A stretch of 64,000 bases of DNA from Lachnospiraceae bacterium MC2017 (GTDB lineage: Bacteria > Bacillota > Clostridia > Lachnospirales > Lachnospiraceae). Positions within the stretch are counted from its first letter, which is position 1; each line of letters begins with the position of its first letter. Below, one piece after another: positions 1 to 7,175 of this stretch. Where the stretch lies: the NCBI GenBank assembly GCA_000701625.1, contig KL370803.1:127206-191205 (forward strand). The letters are read 5' to 3'. Under the pieces are notes generated by a model. It made no database searches, had not been told where the DNA came from, and worked only from the letters and a program-made list of their open reading frames with translations. The translations under genes were made by a program, and so were the position numbers.

Positions 1-432
1 AACGAAACAGAGATAGACGGAAGTATCATGGCGCTTGCAGGCATATTGGCAGGAGATTATAAGCTATATAAAGCAGCGAATTACGATGGGAGGCAGCGTA
101 TGTGCAAGGTATTAGAAGCAAGAGACGAAAGAATAAGACGTGAATATGAAGAAGAAAAGCAGCGTATGTGCAAAGTTTTAGAGGCAAGAGACGAACGTAT
201 AAGACGTGAATATGAAGAAAAGCAGAAGGCCTTAGAGGAAAGAGGCGAAAAGATAAGGCTTGAATATGAGGAAGAAAGACAGCGTATATGCAAGACCTTT
301 GAGGAAAGGAACGAAAAGATAAGGCGTGAATACGAGGAAGAAAGGCGTGAAAATAAGAAAAAAATAGAAGAGAAAGATGCTGAAATCGAACTTCTCAGAG
401 CTCGTATTGCAGAATTGGAAAAGCAGAAATAA
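1..432 (+). CDS. C-terminal part of a coiled-coil protein (5' end outside window)
   Basis: The reading frame is open from the first base, so the gene starts upstream and only about 143 C-terminal residues are visible. An internal ATG at 28 exists but has no convincing ribosome binding site. From about residue 30 the protein is almost entirely charged alpha-helix: a 22-residue unit beginning QRMCKVLEARDERIRREY is repeated about four times with variations, then runs into a short heptad tail ending LRARIAELEKQK. The two first units are nearly identical at DNA level (66-bp period), so the tract probably grew by slippage or unequal exchange. Lachnospiraceae PD-(D/E)XK transposase-like proteins often end in such coiled-coil tails, as the one at 7176-8183 does; that assignment is inference. 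Function unknown. Confidence 0.6.
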   Translation, partial: NETEIDGSIMALAGILAGDYKLYKAANYDGRQRMCKVLEARDERIRREYEEEKQRMCKVLEARDERIRREYEEKQKALEERGEKIRLEYEEERQRICKTFEERNEKIRREYEEERRENKKKIEEKDAEIELLRARIAELEKQK

Positions 433-448
433 GGGAGCTGAAACAGTC

Positions 449-670
449 ATGGGAGGACAGGTTTTAGACTATGAAGCTAAACGAATAGCAAGAGCTGCGG
501 CGGAGAAAGCAGCAAAAGAAACAGAAGAGGCAACATCAATTGAGGCCGTAAAAAATATGCTCTCTTTTGGAGTACCGGAGGAAAAGATACTTAGCAAGTA
601 TCCTAAATCTTTGTACGAGGAGGCACTCAAGCTGGTAGAACAGGAAAACAACGAACCTAAAGAAATGTAA
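449..670 (+). CDS. Small hypothetical helical protein
   Basis: Encodes 73 residues starting MGGQVLDYEAKRIARAAAE. The start at 449 is preferred over in-frame ATGs upstream because a purine-rich AAGGGAG lies before it and the sequence upstream overlaps the preceding coiled-coil gene. The first half is an alanine/glutamate-rich helix; the second half (roughly residues 30-65) reads like a short motif repeated in Lachnospiraceae transposase/nuclease tails: a loop then YPKSLYEEALKLV. It probably shares a transcript with the gene before it, 16 bp upstream, and ends at a strong hairpin terminator. A decayed copy of its ribosome-binding and start region occurs at 3591-3620. No enzymatic motif is visible. 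Confidence 0.5.
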   Translation: MGGQVLDYEAKRIARAAAEKAAKETEEATSIEAVKNMLSFGVPEEKILSKYPKSLYEEALKLVEQENNEPKEM

Positions 671-683
671 TATACAGATTTCG

Positions 684-716
684 CGGGAATGACAGATGGT
701 GTCATTCCCGTTTTTT
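684..716 (+). terminator. Rho-independent terminator
   Basis: Perfect 11-bp stem CGGGAATGACA / TGTCATTCCCG with a 5-nt loop followed by six T residues. It closes the transcript of the two small genes before it. The stem contains ATGACA-N5-TGTCAT, the same palindrome seen upstream of rtcB and the WYL regulator; see findings. Confidence 0.85.
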
Positions 717-931
717 ATAAATTGCCGGAATTTGTGACCAGAGAGGCAATTAAAAACTATGATTATGGACGATTGAGATTTTCTGCAGAAGACGGTTTTT
801 TATACTGTGTCTCTGAAACAAACATAAACGATATTTCCAAACTAACCAACGAAATTCTGGATAAGACCATCACAGGTTCTGCAGTATACATGGCAGAAAC
901 TTACGGACCGGAAATTGCGAAGTTGCTTTGA
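689..931 (+). pseudogene. Possible coding remnant overlapping the terminator
   Basis: An 80-codon frame is open from an ATG inside the terminator stem. It has no ribosome binding site and no upstream coding extension. The translated stretch after residue 12 (KLPEFVTREAIKNYDYGRL and onward) has normal protein composition, so this may be the 3' remnant of a displaced gene rather than a functional one. Nothing recognisable in it. Low confidence that any of it is expressed. Confidence 0.2.
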
Positions 932-961
932 AATGAAATTATTCAAAAGCCATCTTCCAAA

Positions 962-994
962 ATGACAGTATCTGTCATCCACTTTATGTATAAT
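962..994 (+). promoter_or_regulatory. rtcB upstream palindrome and -10 element
   Basis: The 17-bp palindrome ATGACAGTATCTGTCAT (962-978) has 6-bp arms around a 5-bp centre. A TATAAT sits 10 bp downstream (989-994), so the palindrome overlaps where a -35 box would lie. The same arms with the same spacing occur at 2423-2439 in front of the adjacent WYL regulator, which suggests an operator for that regulator. The link to the regulator is inference from position and sequence identity. Confidence 0.6.
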
Positions 995-1020
995 ATAGAC
1001 ATATTACTCAAAAACCTTAT

Positions 1021-1041
1021 TACCAGCTGAGCTATGTGGGC
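1021..1041 (-). other. tRNA 5'-end-like fragment in rtcB leader
   Basis: Read on the minus strand, these 21 bases look like the first positions of a tRNA: a 7-nt acceptor strand GCCCACA, TA, then the D-arm consensus GCTCAGCTGGTA. The similarity stops there; what follows on the minus strand is not tRNA-like and there is no anticodon or T-arm. It lies between the likely promoter and the start codon of rtcB. It is either a remnant of a tRNA disrupted by island insertion or a functional antisense element. Confidence 0.45.
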
Positions 1042-1079
1042 GCGCAAGTATGTTGTGTTTAGAAGAAACGGAGAAGAAT

Positions 1080-2354
1080 ATGCAGGTAATTAAGGGAATG
1101 TATAATGAGGCAAAGGTTTTTACAGACAAGTGTGATGATACGTGCATTGATCAGATAAGGGATATCCTGGATCAGGAACCTTTCAGAGATGCGAATATCA
1201 GGATCATGCCGGACTGTCATGCTGGTAAGAGCTGTGTTATCGGGTTCACTGCTGAGCTTGGTGACAAGATCATTCCAAACGTTGTTGGTGTTGATATCGG
1301 ATGCGGTATGCTGACGGTTGAGCTTGGAAAGATCGATATTGATTTAGATAAGCTTGATAAGGTGATACGTGAATATGTTCCGTCCGGTCGTGAAGTAAAT
1401 CCGGGCAGGCTGGAACGTTTTCCGGAATTGCAGCAGTTGCGCTGCTACAGGGATCTGACGGACTCAAAGAAAATCGAGCGTGCGATCGGAAGCCTTGGCG
1501 GTGGAAATCATTTCATCGAAGTTGATCAGGACGAAGATGGAAATAAGTATCTGGTCATCCACACCGGAAGCAGACAGCTCGGAAAACAGGTCTGCAATCA
1601 TTATCAGACTGTTGCTACAGGCATTCATACCGGTAAAGTTCCTATGTGGGAAGAAGAGGAACGCATAAAGCGTGAGTACAAGGCCGCAGGCAGGCGTGCT
1701 GAGATTCAGGAGGCTTTGAAGGAACTTCACAGGAATTTCAGGCAGACTGCGCCTGATATGCCGTTGGACCTTTGTTTCCTTACCGGGAAGTACAGTGAGG
1801 ATTATCTCTATGACATGAAGATCTGTCAGGAGTATGCTGATCGAAACAGGCATATGATCGCTAAAAGAATTATTGAGAATTACGGGTTTAATCCTGTGTC
1901 CGAGTTTTCTACAGTTCATAATTATATCGATCATGAGTCAAATATCATCCGTAAGGGTGCTGTTTCTGCTCGTGCAGGAGAGAAGCTGATTATTCCTATA
2001 AATATGCGTGATGGATCTCTGATATGCATCGGAAAAGGCAATGATGACTGGAATCAGTCAGCTCCGCACGGTGCAGGCAGAAAGTATTCCAGGACGGAAG
2101 CATTTGAACGTTTCACGGTTGAGGAGTATGAGAAGACAATGAAGGAAGCAGGCATCTTCACGACCTGCGTAAACCATTCGACTCTTGATGAGTGTCCGTT
2201 TGCATATAAGGGTATGGATGACATCGTTGAGAATATTTCTCCTACAGCCGAGATCGTAAATGTTATCAGACCGATCTACAATTTCAAGGCAAACAGCACT
2301 ACGATCAAGACAAGGGAAAAGACAGAAAAAGAGCAGGAAGATAACGAAGAATGA
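1080..2354 (+). CDS. rtcB: RNA ligase RtcB
   Basis: Encodes about 424 residues, typical for bacterial RtcB. This GTP- and Mn-dependent ligase joins RNA 2',3'-cyclic phosphate or 3'-phosphate ends to 5'-OH ends in RNA repair and tRNA healing. Family signatures are visible in order: PDCHAGKSC, GVDIGCGM with a metal-binding Cys, GSLGGGNHFIE, HTGSRQLG, and near the C terminus PHGAGRKYSR, which holds the histidine that becomes guanylylated. The start at 1080 is chosen over the in-frame ATG at 1050 because GGAG lies about 8 nt upstream and the protein then begins MQVIKGMYNEAK, in line with the family. A strong terminator follows, so it is probably monocistronic. A WYL regulator gene lies directly downstream with a matching operator-like palindrome. 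Confidence 0.93.
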   Translation: MQVIKGMYNEAKVFTDKCDDTCIDQIRDILDQEPFRDANIRIMPDCHAGKSCVIGFTAELGDKIIPNVVGVDIGCGMLTVELGKIDIDLDKLDKVIREYVPSGREVNPGRLERFPELQQLRCYRDLTDSKKIERAIGSLGGGNHFIEVDQDEDGNKYLVIHTGSRQLGKQVCNHYQTVATGIHTGKVPMWEEEERIKREYKAAGRRAEIQEALKELHRNFRQTAPDMPLDLCFLTGKYSEDYLYDMKICQEYADRNRHMIAKRIIENYGFNPVSEFSTVHNYIDHESNIIRKGAVSARAGEKLIIPINMRDGSLICIGKGNDDWNQSAPHGAGRKYSRTEAFERFTVEEYEKTMKEAGIFTTCVNHSTLDECPFAYKGMDDIVENISPTAEIVNVIRPIYNFKANSTTIKTREKTEKEQEDNEE

Positions 2355-2361
2355 TTATTCG

Positions 2362-2397
2362 GGCGCCGGTGTCGAAAAAACACCGGTGCCTCTTTTA
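2362..2397 (+). terminator. Rho-independent terminator of rtcB
   Basis: An 11-bp stem GGCGCCGGTGT / ACACCGGTGCC (one G-T pair) with an A-rich loop, followed by TCTTTTAT. It begins 8 bp after the rtcB stop codon. Confidence 0.85.
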
Positions 2398-2422
2398 TAT
2401 ACCTGTCACTGAGTATTTGAGG

Positions 2423-2439
2423 ATGACAAATACTGTCAT
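2423..2439 (+). promoter_or_regulatory. Operator-like palindrome upstream of WYL regulator
   Basis: ATGACAAATACTGTCAT has the same ATGACA-N5-TGTCAT architecture as the site at 962-978 in front of rtcB. It lies about 85 bp upstream of the regulator's start codon. This suggests autoregulation together with control of rtcB. Confidence 0.55.
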
Positions 2440-2523
2440 TATAGAAATAAAATGTCGATATTTATAATGATGACAAGGTCAAAAGAAATTGTTAACGCTA
2501 TATAAAATACAGGGGGGCACATA

Positions 2524-3537
2524 GTGAGCGAACATCAATCAAAGAATTCCAGAATCCTGAATATTTATGTTCGGCTGTGTTCCGGCTTTGCGGTCAGCAA
2601 GGTTATCGAAGCGCGGCGATTTGGTGTGGATGAGCGGACGATCCAGAGGGATATTGATGATATACGCTCATTTTTACTTGAGCGCGGCAGCGGGGATACC
2701 GGAGATAGTCAGGAAATCGTCTATGACAGATATGAAGGCGGTTTTGTGATGAGAGGCGGAAAGTCACCGCTCATGTCAAATAGCGAGATCCTTGCAGTTA
2801 GTAAGATCCTTCTGGATAGTCGTGCTTTTACTAAGAAAGAGATCTGCGTGATTCTTGATAAAATGATCGCAGGCTGCGTGCCGGAAAAGAATCTAAAAGT
2901 GGTTTCAGATCTGATAGCTAATGAAAAGTATCACTACATAGCTCCGAGACATGGGAAAGAATTGAATGATCTTTTGTGGGATATTGGAATGGATATCCGG
3001 GAGCATCGACGTATAGAAATCAAGTACAAAAAAATGTCTAAAGATCACAAAGCTTCAGTATATATAGTAGAACCGGTTGGTTTGCTCTTTTCGGAGTTCT
3101 ATTTTTATCTGAATGCATTTATATGTGAAACTGATGAAAATGGTGAGTTTGTCCATAAGTATCAGTATCCTGCGATCTTCCGACTGGATAGGATCTCTAG
3201 CAGGATTGACACGAAATCGAGATTTTCTGTGATATACAGCAATCGCTTTGAGGAAGGCGAGTATCGAAAGAGGATACAGTTTATGTTTGCAGGTGAACTC
3301 CTAAAAGTACGGTTTAAGTATTATGGACTGAGTGCGGATGCAGTACTGGACAGACTTCCGACAGCCAGAGTGCTTGAGAGCACTGAAGATCATCAGTTAG
3401 TAGAAGCGGAGGTTTATGGTAAGGGTATCGTCATGTGGCTCTTAAGCCAGGGAAAGATGGTGGAGGTATTGAAGCCGGAGTCGTTGCGTAATGAGATAAG
3501 GGAACAGCTCTTGGATGTTTTAAAATATTACGAATAG
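2524..3537 (+). CDS. WYL-domain transcriptional regulator
   Basis: Encodes 337 residues from a GTG codon with a GGGGGG tract 8-10 nt upstream. The N-terminal 60 residues form a DeoR-type winged helix (...RRFGVDERTIQRDIDDIRSFL). The middle carries a WYL domain, here with the signature variant FYL in EPVGLLFSEFYFYLNAF, followed by the C-terminal WCX-like extension. WYL domains sense ligands, often nucleic acids or nucleotides, and many such proteins control defence or RNA/DNA repair genes. Being next to rtcB and sharing a palindrome with it, this protein is the best candidate for the rtcB regulator, a role filled in Proteobacteria by the unrelated RtcR. That role is inference. Confidence 0.85.
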   Translation: MSEHQSKNSRILNIYVRLCSGFAVSKVIEARRFGVDERTIQRDIDDIRSFLLERGSGDTGDSQEIVYDRYEGGFVMRGGKSPLMSNSEILAVSKILLDSRAFTKKEICVILDKMIAGCVPEKNLKVVSDLIANEKYHYIAPRHGKELNDLLWDIGMDIREHRRIEIKYKKMSKDHKASVYIVEPVGLLFSEFYFYLNAFICETDENGEFVHKYQYPAIFRLDRISSRIDTKSRFSVIYSNRFEEGEYRKRIQFMFAGELLKVRFKYYGLSADAVLDRLPTARVLESTEDHQLVEAEVYGKGIVMWLLSQGKMVEVLKPESLRNEIREQLLDVLKYYE

Positions 3538-3590
3538 TTTCTGTAAAAGCTGCACTAATTATCTTGTCATATAGATACATAAATGTACAG

Positions 3591-3633
3591 AAGGGAGTTG
3601 AGACAGTCATGGGCGGAAAAGGCATCAGATGAT
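3591..3633 (+). pseudogene. Decayed copy of the small-gene start region
   Basis: The first 30 bases match 431-460 (AAGGGAG, a purine spacer, then ACAGTCATGGG) with only a few substitutions. Here the reading frame stops after seven codons (MGGKGIR). It appears to be the 5' remnant of a relative of the small gene at 449-670. Confidence 0.5.
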
Positions 3634-3778
3634 GTTACAGTTCAGACGTAAACGGAGCATTTACTGCGGAGTTTACGACCAAGAAAGATGAAAAGCCATT
3701 GGATTTTGCCCATCGCCGGAGGCGATTTAATTGGCAAAATCCGTTACGTGAGCGAGCTGTAAGCGAGTGAACTGTAAC
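3634..3778 (+). repeat. Interspersed palindromic element, copy 1
   Basis: Bounded by the inverted repeat GTTACAGTTCA / TGAACTGTAAC. It contains a strong hairpin at 3702-3742 (GATTTTGCC...GGCAAAATC with ATCGCC/GGCGAT inside) and a right part TTACGTGAGCGAGC...AAGCGAGTGAACTGTAACC. A shorter copy with the same hairpin, right part and ends lies at 52463-52548. It has no coding capacity, so it looks like a non-autonomous, MITE-like repeat. The gap between the WYL gene and the next gene (3538-3920) holds this element, the decayed start region and a promoter. Confidence 0.65.
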
Positions 3779-3817
3779 CAGATGATGTCATTCCCGTTTT
3801 CGATATTTTATTGAAAG

Positions 3818-3846
3818 CTGACAGTTTTTTTAAGGAATAGTATAAT
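3818..3846 (+). promoter_or_regulatory. Predicted sigma-A promoter
   Basis: CTGACA (3818-3823), a 17-bp spacer and TATAAT (3841-3846). It is positioned to transcribe the AAA-ATPase gene starting at 3921. Confidence 0.7.
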
Positions 3847-3920
3847 TATTTGTGATCATTCAGAACAGCTTAAAGCAATTTCTGCTGAAACTATAAAAAA
3901 GCGATGAGGTAGCCGGATAT

Positions 3921-5591
3921 ATGGACTTTAAGGTTGGAGTTGGCAAATCTGATTTCAGAGATATGAGAGAAGCCGGCAATTATTATGTTGATAAGACAGA
4001 GATACTGTATGAATTGGTACACGATACAGATAATGCCGTCAGTTTATTTACTAGGCCAAGGCGATTTGGAAAAACTCTGATGATGAGCATGATGGAGAAT
4101 TTCTTTAACATAAGGAAAGATAGTAAAGAAATTTTCAAAGGTCTCGTGATCACTGAACATAAGGAATTCTGCGATACTTGGATGAACCAGTATCCTGTTC
4201 TTTTTGTATCATTTAAAGATGCTGAGGCTGATAATTTTGAAGATGCATATAGCATGCTTAAAACGCAGATTGCTGAGTTATGTAAAAACATAGATGACAT
4301 CTCCGAACATAAAGCGATAAATGATGCCGACCGACAGATTTTTCATCGTCTGATGGAAAACAATGCGACTAAAACGGAGATAAAGTTTTCGTTAAAGACA
4401 TTGATGCGAATAATGCATACAGTGTATGGAAAAAAGGTCGTGCTTCTTATTGATGAGTACGATGTTCCGTTGGCAAAGGCGAGCGAGAAAGATACATCAG
4501 AAAATGGTTATTATGGGAAAATGCTGGACGTGATCAAGGGGATTATGAGCACAGCTCTTAAAGATAACGAATTTCTTCAGTTTGCTGTGATCACAGGCTG
4601 TCTTCGTATAGCAAAAGAAAGCATTTTTACAGGCACTAATAATTTTGCATCATACTCTGTACTTGATGATGGATTTTCCAGGTATTTCGGATTCACGGAT
4701 AATGAGGTAAATGCCATTCTTACCGCTGCCGTCAGAACAGATAGAAAAGATGTTATTAAGCAATGGTACGATGGATATTTGTTTGGAAAAAACCACCTCT
4801 ATTGTCCGTGGGATGTGATCAACTATCTTTCTGAGTTAAAGAAAGACAAAGATCTTGCTCCCAAAAATTATTGGAAAAACACAAGTCATAACGGCATTCT
4901 TCTCACTTTTGTAAAAAGAACAGATTTCGATGTATCTGATAAGTTTGAGTCTCTGCTTAATGGTGGGAGCGTATCAGCGACCATAACGGATCAGCTTACA
5001 TATGATACGCTTCATTCTTCTGAGGACAATCTGTGGAGTGTTCTCCTCATGACAGGGTATATAACGAAAGCTGAAACCGATGAAAATAGCAGTTCAGTGA
5101 CCTTGAAGATTCCAAATAAAGAGATTTCATCAATATTTCAAGATACTGTTGTTCAATTTTTTGAAGAAACCGCAGATACAGCCAAAATTACATCTTTGAT
5201 AAATGCGTTTTGGCAAAGTGATGAAACCGAAGCTACCAAACTCATATCAGATCTTTTATGGAATACTATCAGCTTTAATGATTATCACGAAGACTACTAT
5301 CATGCGTTTTTAACCGGAATTTTTGTTGGCCGGGGATACAACGTCGAATCAAATAAGGAAAAAGGTCTTGGCAGACCCGATATCTACCTTAAAGACAAAA
5401 AGAACCGAAGAGCTATCATAATAGAAGCCAAGAAATCTGAGACCGAAGTTGATCTTGATAAAGACTGTGATAGGGCTATTAAACAGATCACAGAAAAGAA
5501 ATATGCAGAGGGCTTATACGGATATGAACAGATTCTTTGCTATGGTGTTGCGTTTTACCAAAAGCAGGCTGTGGTCAAAAAGATGAAGTAA
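3921..5591 (+). CDS. AAA-ATPase-like / PD-(D/E)XK nuclease superfamily protein
   Basis: Encodes 556 residues of the AAA-ATPase_like plus PDDEXK_9 architecture that is common, often in many copies, in Lachnospiraceae and Bacteroidetes. The N terminus shows the family start VGKSDFRDMREAGNYYVDKTE and a P-loop variant TRPRRFGKTL. A Walker-B-like VVLLIDEYDVPLAKA follows near residue 177. The C-terminal part carries the nuclease-fold signature GRPDIYL...RAIIIEAKKSE. The cellular role of the family is not established; suggestions include mobile-element or defence functions. The start at 3921 fits a GAGG about 12 nt upstream. It is transcribed from the promoter at 3818 and is followed closely by a transposase-tail remnant. 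Confidence 0.85.
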   Translation: MDFKVGVGKSDFRDMREAGNYYVDKTEILYELVHDTDNAVSLFTRPRRFGKTLMMSMMENFFNIRKDSKEIFKGLVITEHKEFCDTWMNQYPVLFVSFKDAEADNFEDAYSMLKTQIAELCKNIDDISEHKAINDADRQIFHRLMENNATKTEIKFSLKTLMRIMHTVYGKKVVLLIDEYDVPLAKASEKDTSENGYYGKMLDVIKGIMSTALKDNEFLQFAVITGCLRIAKESIFTGTNNFASYSVLDDGFSRYFGFTDNEVNAILTAAVRTDRKDVIKQWYDGYLFGKNHLYCPWDVINYLSELKKDKDLAPKNYWKNTSHNGILLTFVKRTDFDVSDKFESLLNGGSVSATITDQLTYDTLHSSEDNLWSVLLMTGYITKAETDENSSSVTLKIPNKEISSIFQDTVVQFFEETADTAKITSLINAFWQSDETEATKLISDLLWNTISFNDYHEDYYHAFLTGIFVGRGYNVESNKEKGLGRPDIYLKDKKNRRAIIIEAKKSETEVDLDKDCDRAIKQITEKKYAEGLYGYEQILCYGVAFYQKQAVVKKMK

Positions 5592-5605
5592 ATTCCTTGT
5601 TTATA

Positions 5606-5812
5606 AAAAACTATTCTTTGACTATGGAGATGGAAAAGGAGGTTGCTCAAATGTGTAATTTAAGTGATCTTATTGCGGAAGATAGACTTGCTAAGCAGAG
5701 AGAAGAGATTGTAGCTGAAAAGAATGTAGAATATAAGGTAATCATTACCGAAAAAGATGCATTAATAGCGCAGTTTCAGGCACAGCTTGCGGCAAAGAAT
5801 GATTTGAAATAG
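5606..5812 (+). pseudogene. Duplicated C-terminal tail of PD-(D/E)XK transposase-like gene
   Basis: The frame encodes KNYSLTMEMEKEVAQMCNLSD and onward for about 68 residues, nearly identical to the end of the gene at 7176-8183. It carries a 6-nt deletion at its left end and lacks one coiled-coil repeat. There is no N-terminal part: the homology begins abruptly 14 bp after the preceding stop codon. It is followed by the same hairpin cassette as the full-length gene, so gene tail plus terminator were copied together. Probably untranslated debris. Confidence 0.75.
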
Positions 5813-5832
5813 CTCGGTTTTTAGAACTAAAA

Positions 5833-5891
5833 AAATCTGTGATACATTGCCCGGATAAAATGGGTAACGTGGTATCACAGATTTTTTGTCG
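5833..5891 (+). terminator. Hairpin terminator of repeated cassette, copy A
   Basis: A 13-bp stem AAATCTGTGATAC / GTATCACAGATTT (5833-5884), with an inner partial stem, runs straight into TTTTTGTCG. The same outer stem occurs at 8257-8308 and 23008-23057, each time at a module boundary. Confidence 0.85.
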
Positions 5892-5972
5892 TTTTGGAAA
5901 AAGAACATGTGATAAAGTGACATTGCAATCACAACCAGAATGGTCCGAGAGAACACCTGTAAGGAGATAAAA
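5886..5972 (+). promoter_or_regulatory. Repeated promoter/leader segment, copy A
   Basis: Starts TTGTCGTTTTGGAAAAA and has TAAAGT 21 bp after TTGTCG. It continues through CATTGCAATCA and AATGGTCCGAGAGAACACCT to an AAGGAG ribosome binding site in front of the PHP gene. Positions 10001-10095 in front of the CbbX-type AAA gene match it along nearly the whole length. Copies at 8310 and 23059 share only the first part and have TATAAT at the same position. This is probably a promoter with a conserved leader. Confidence 0.6.
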
Positions 5973-6854
5973 ATGAACACTCAAATAGATCTTCATATAC
6001 ATACAAATTATTCCGATGGAACAGACTCTGAAAGGGAACTGTTAGATAGGCTTAGAGCAGAGGGAATAAAATATTTTTCTGTAACAGATCATGATACTAT
6101 CAATGGTGCTATGGCTGTAAAAAAACTGGTGACAAAAGAATTGATATTTATTCCGGGCATTGAATTTTCATGCTTTACAAGTGATAGAGGCAAGGTTCAT
6201 ATTCTTGGATATAATTATGATGAAAATAACAATGATTTTCTTATGGCTATAAGTGAAGGTCAAAATAAAAGGAAAAGAAAACTTGAAAAGCGTCTTGAAC
6301 ATTTAAGAAAAGATCACGGGATAGAGTTTTCTGATGAGGATTATAAGTATATTTACGCACTGACTAGCGCAGGAAAACCTCATCTTGCAAAACTTCTTAT
6401 AAAATACGGTTATGCTGCTGAAAAAAAAGAAGCAATAGAAAAATATATTGATGATAAAAAGAATAAAAACGACATTACAGATACAAGAATTTCGTCGAAA
6501 GAAGCTGTTTCCGGAATTTTATCATCAGGAGGTATTCCTATCTGGGCTCATCCACTCGGTGGAATTAATGAGAAAAGGCTTAATGAAGCAGAATTTGATG
6601 CAAGACTTAAATTACTTATTGACGAGGGAATAAAAGGACTGGAATGTTGGTATTCACTTTATAATAAAAATGAAGTTGATTTTTTAATAAATAAGGCTGA
6701 TAAAAATGGTTTACTGATAAGTGGTGGAAGCGATTACCATGGAAAAAATAAGACTGTTTCTCTTGGAAAACTCAATAATTTCGGAAAAGATATACTAAAG
6801 GAAGAGTTATCAGTCGCTAAAAATTTTTATAACGCAATTTGCAAAAATACATAA
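5973..6854 (+). CDS. PHP-domain phosphoesterase
   Basis: Encodes about 293 residues from the ATG at 5973, which has AAGGAG 8 nt upstream. PHP-domain metal ligands are clear: DLHIHTNYSDGT at the N terminus, TDHDTINGA, PGIEFSC, then WAHPLGG and SGGSDYHGK in the C-terminal third. This is the layout of the YciV/RNase AM and 3',5'-nucleoside bisphosphate phosphatase group, so it likely cleaves phosphate esters of nucleotides or short RNA using a trinuclear metal centre. The exact substrate cannot be read from sequence. It lies alone behind a repeated promoter/leader segment in the island; an A/T-rich coding style matches neighbouring island genes. Confidence 0.85.
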   Translation: MNTQIDLHIHTNYSDGTDSERELLDRLRAEGIKYFSVTDHDTINGAMAVKKLVTKELIFIPGIEFSCFTSDRGKVHILGYNYDENNNDFLMAISEGQNKRKRKLEKRLEHLRKDHGIEFSDEDYKYIYALTSAGKPHLAKLLIKYGYAAEKKEAIEKYIDDKKNKNDITDTRISSKEAVSGILSSGGIPIWAHPLGGINEKRLNEAEFDARLKLLIDEGIKGLECWYSLYNKNEVDFLINKADKNGLLISGGSDYHGKNKTVSLGKLNNFGKDILKEELSVAKNFYNAICKNT

Positions 6855-7175
6855 TAGAAAAGAGAAGAAATGGATCATAGATTATTGTAAACGGCATAAT
6901 ATTTCAACCGGAAGATTTAAGTTTGACTCGAACTTGGATGAACTTTATTAGGCAAAATAGGCTGTCACGAAATACCAGTAAAAGAATCGGCACTGTATTT
7001 ATAACTAAAAACAGAGTATAATTTAACAAGAAAAGTATTTTATCTCCATGTTTTTTGATCTGATTTCATTTTCTGACTCAAATTCCATATTCGATATGTA
7101 CTTCAATTTACAAAGGAAAGGAGCCAGGAAAGTGGTTAATGTATTATATTTTGATTGGTTTAATGGTGGTGTAAA
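6855..7175 (+). other. Intergenic stretch without a recognisable gene
   Basis: A 321-bp stretch with stop codons in all frames and no clear terminator. A TATAAT at 7017-7022 could be a -10 box, but there is no convincing -35 partner. The start of the downstream gene is preceded by a weak GGTGGTG. Nothing else supportable. Confidence 0.3.

Noticed and set aside
81-293. Minus-strand frames opposite the coiled-coil gene and many other long antisense frames
   Set aside because: They mirror codon bias of the real gene on the other strand and have no ribosome binding sites or family similarity.
28-432. Complete gene starting at ATG 28
   Set aside because: The frame is open back to base 1 and no ribosome binding site precedes the ATG; treated as a partial gene.
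5940-5972. N-terminal extension of the PHP protein
   Set aside because: The extra codons lie in the leader shared with another gene, and AAGGAG sits just before 5973.
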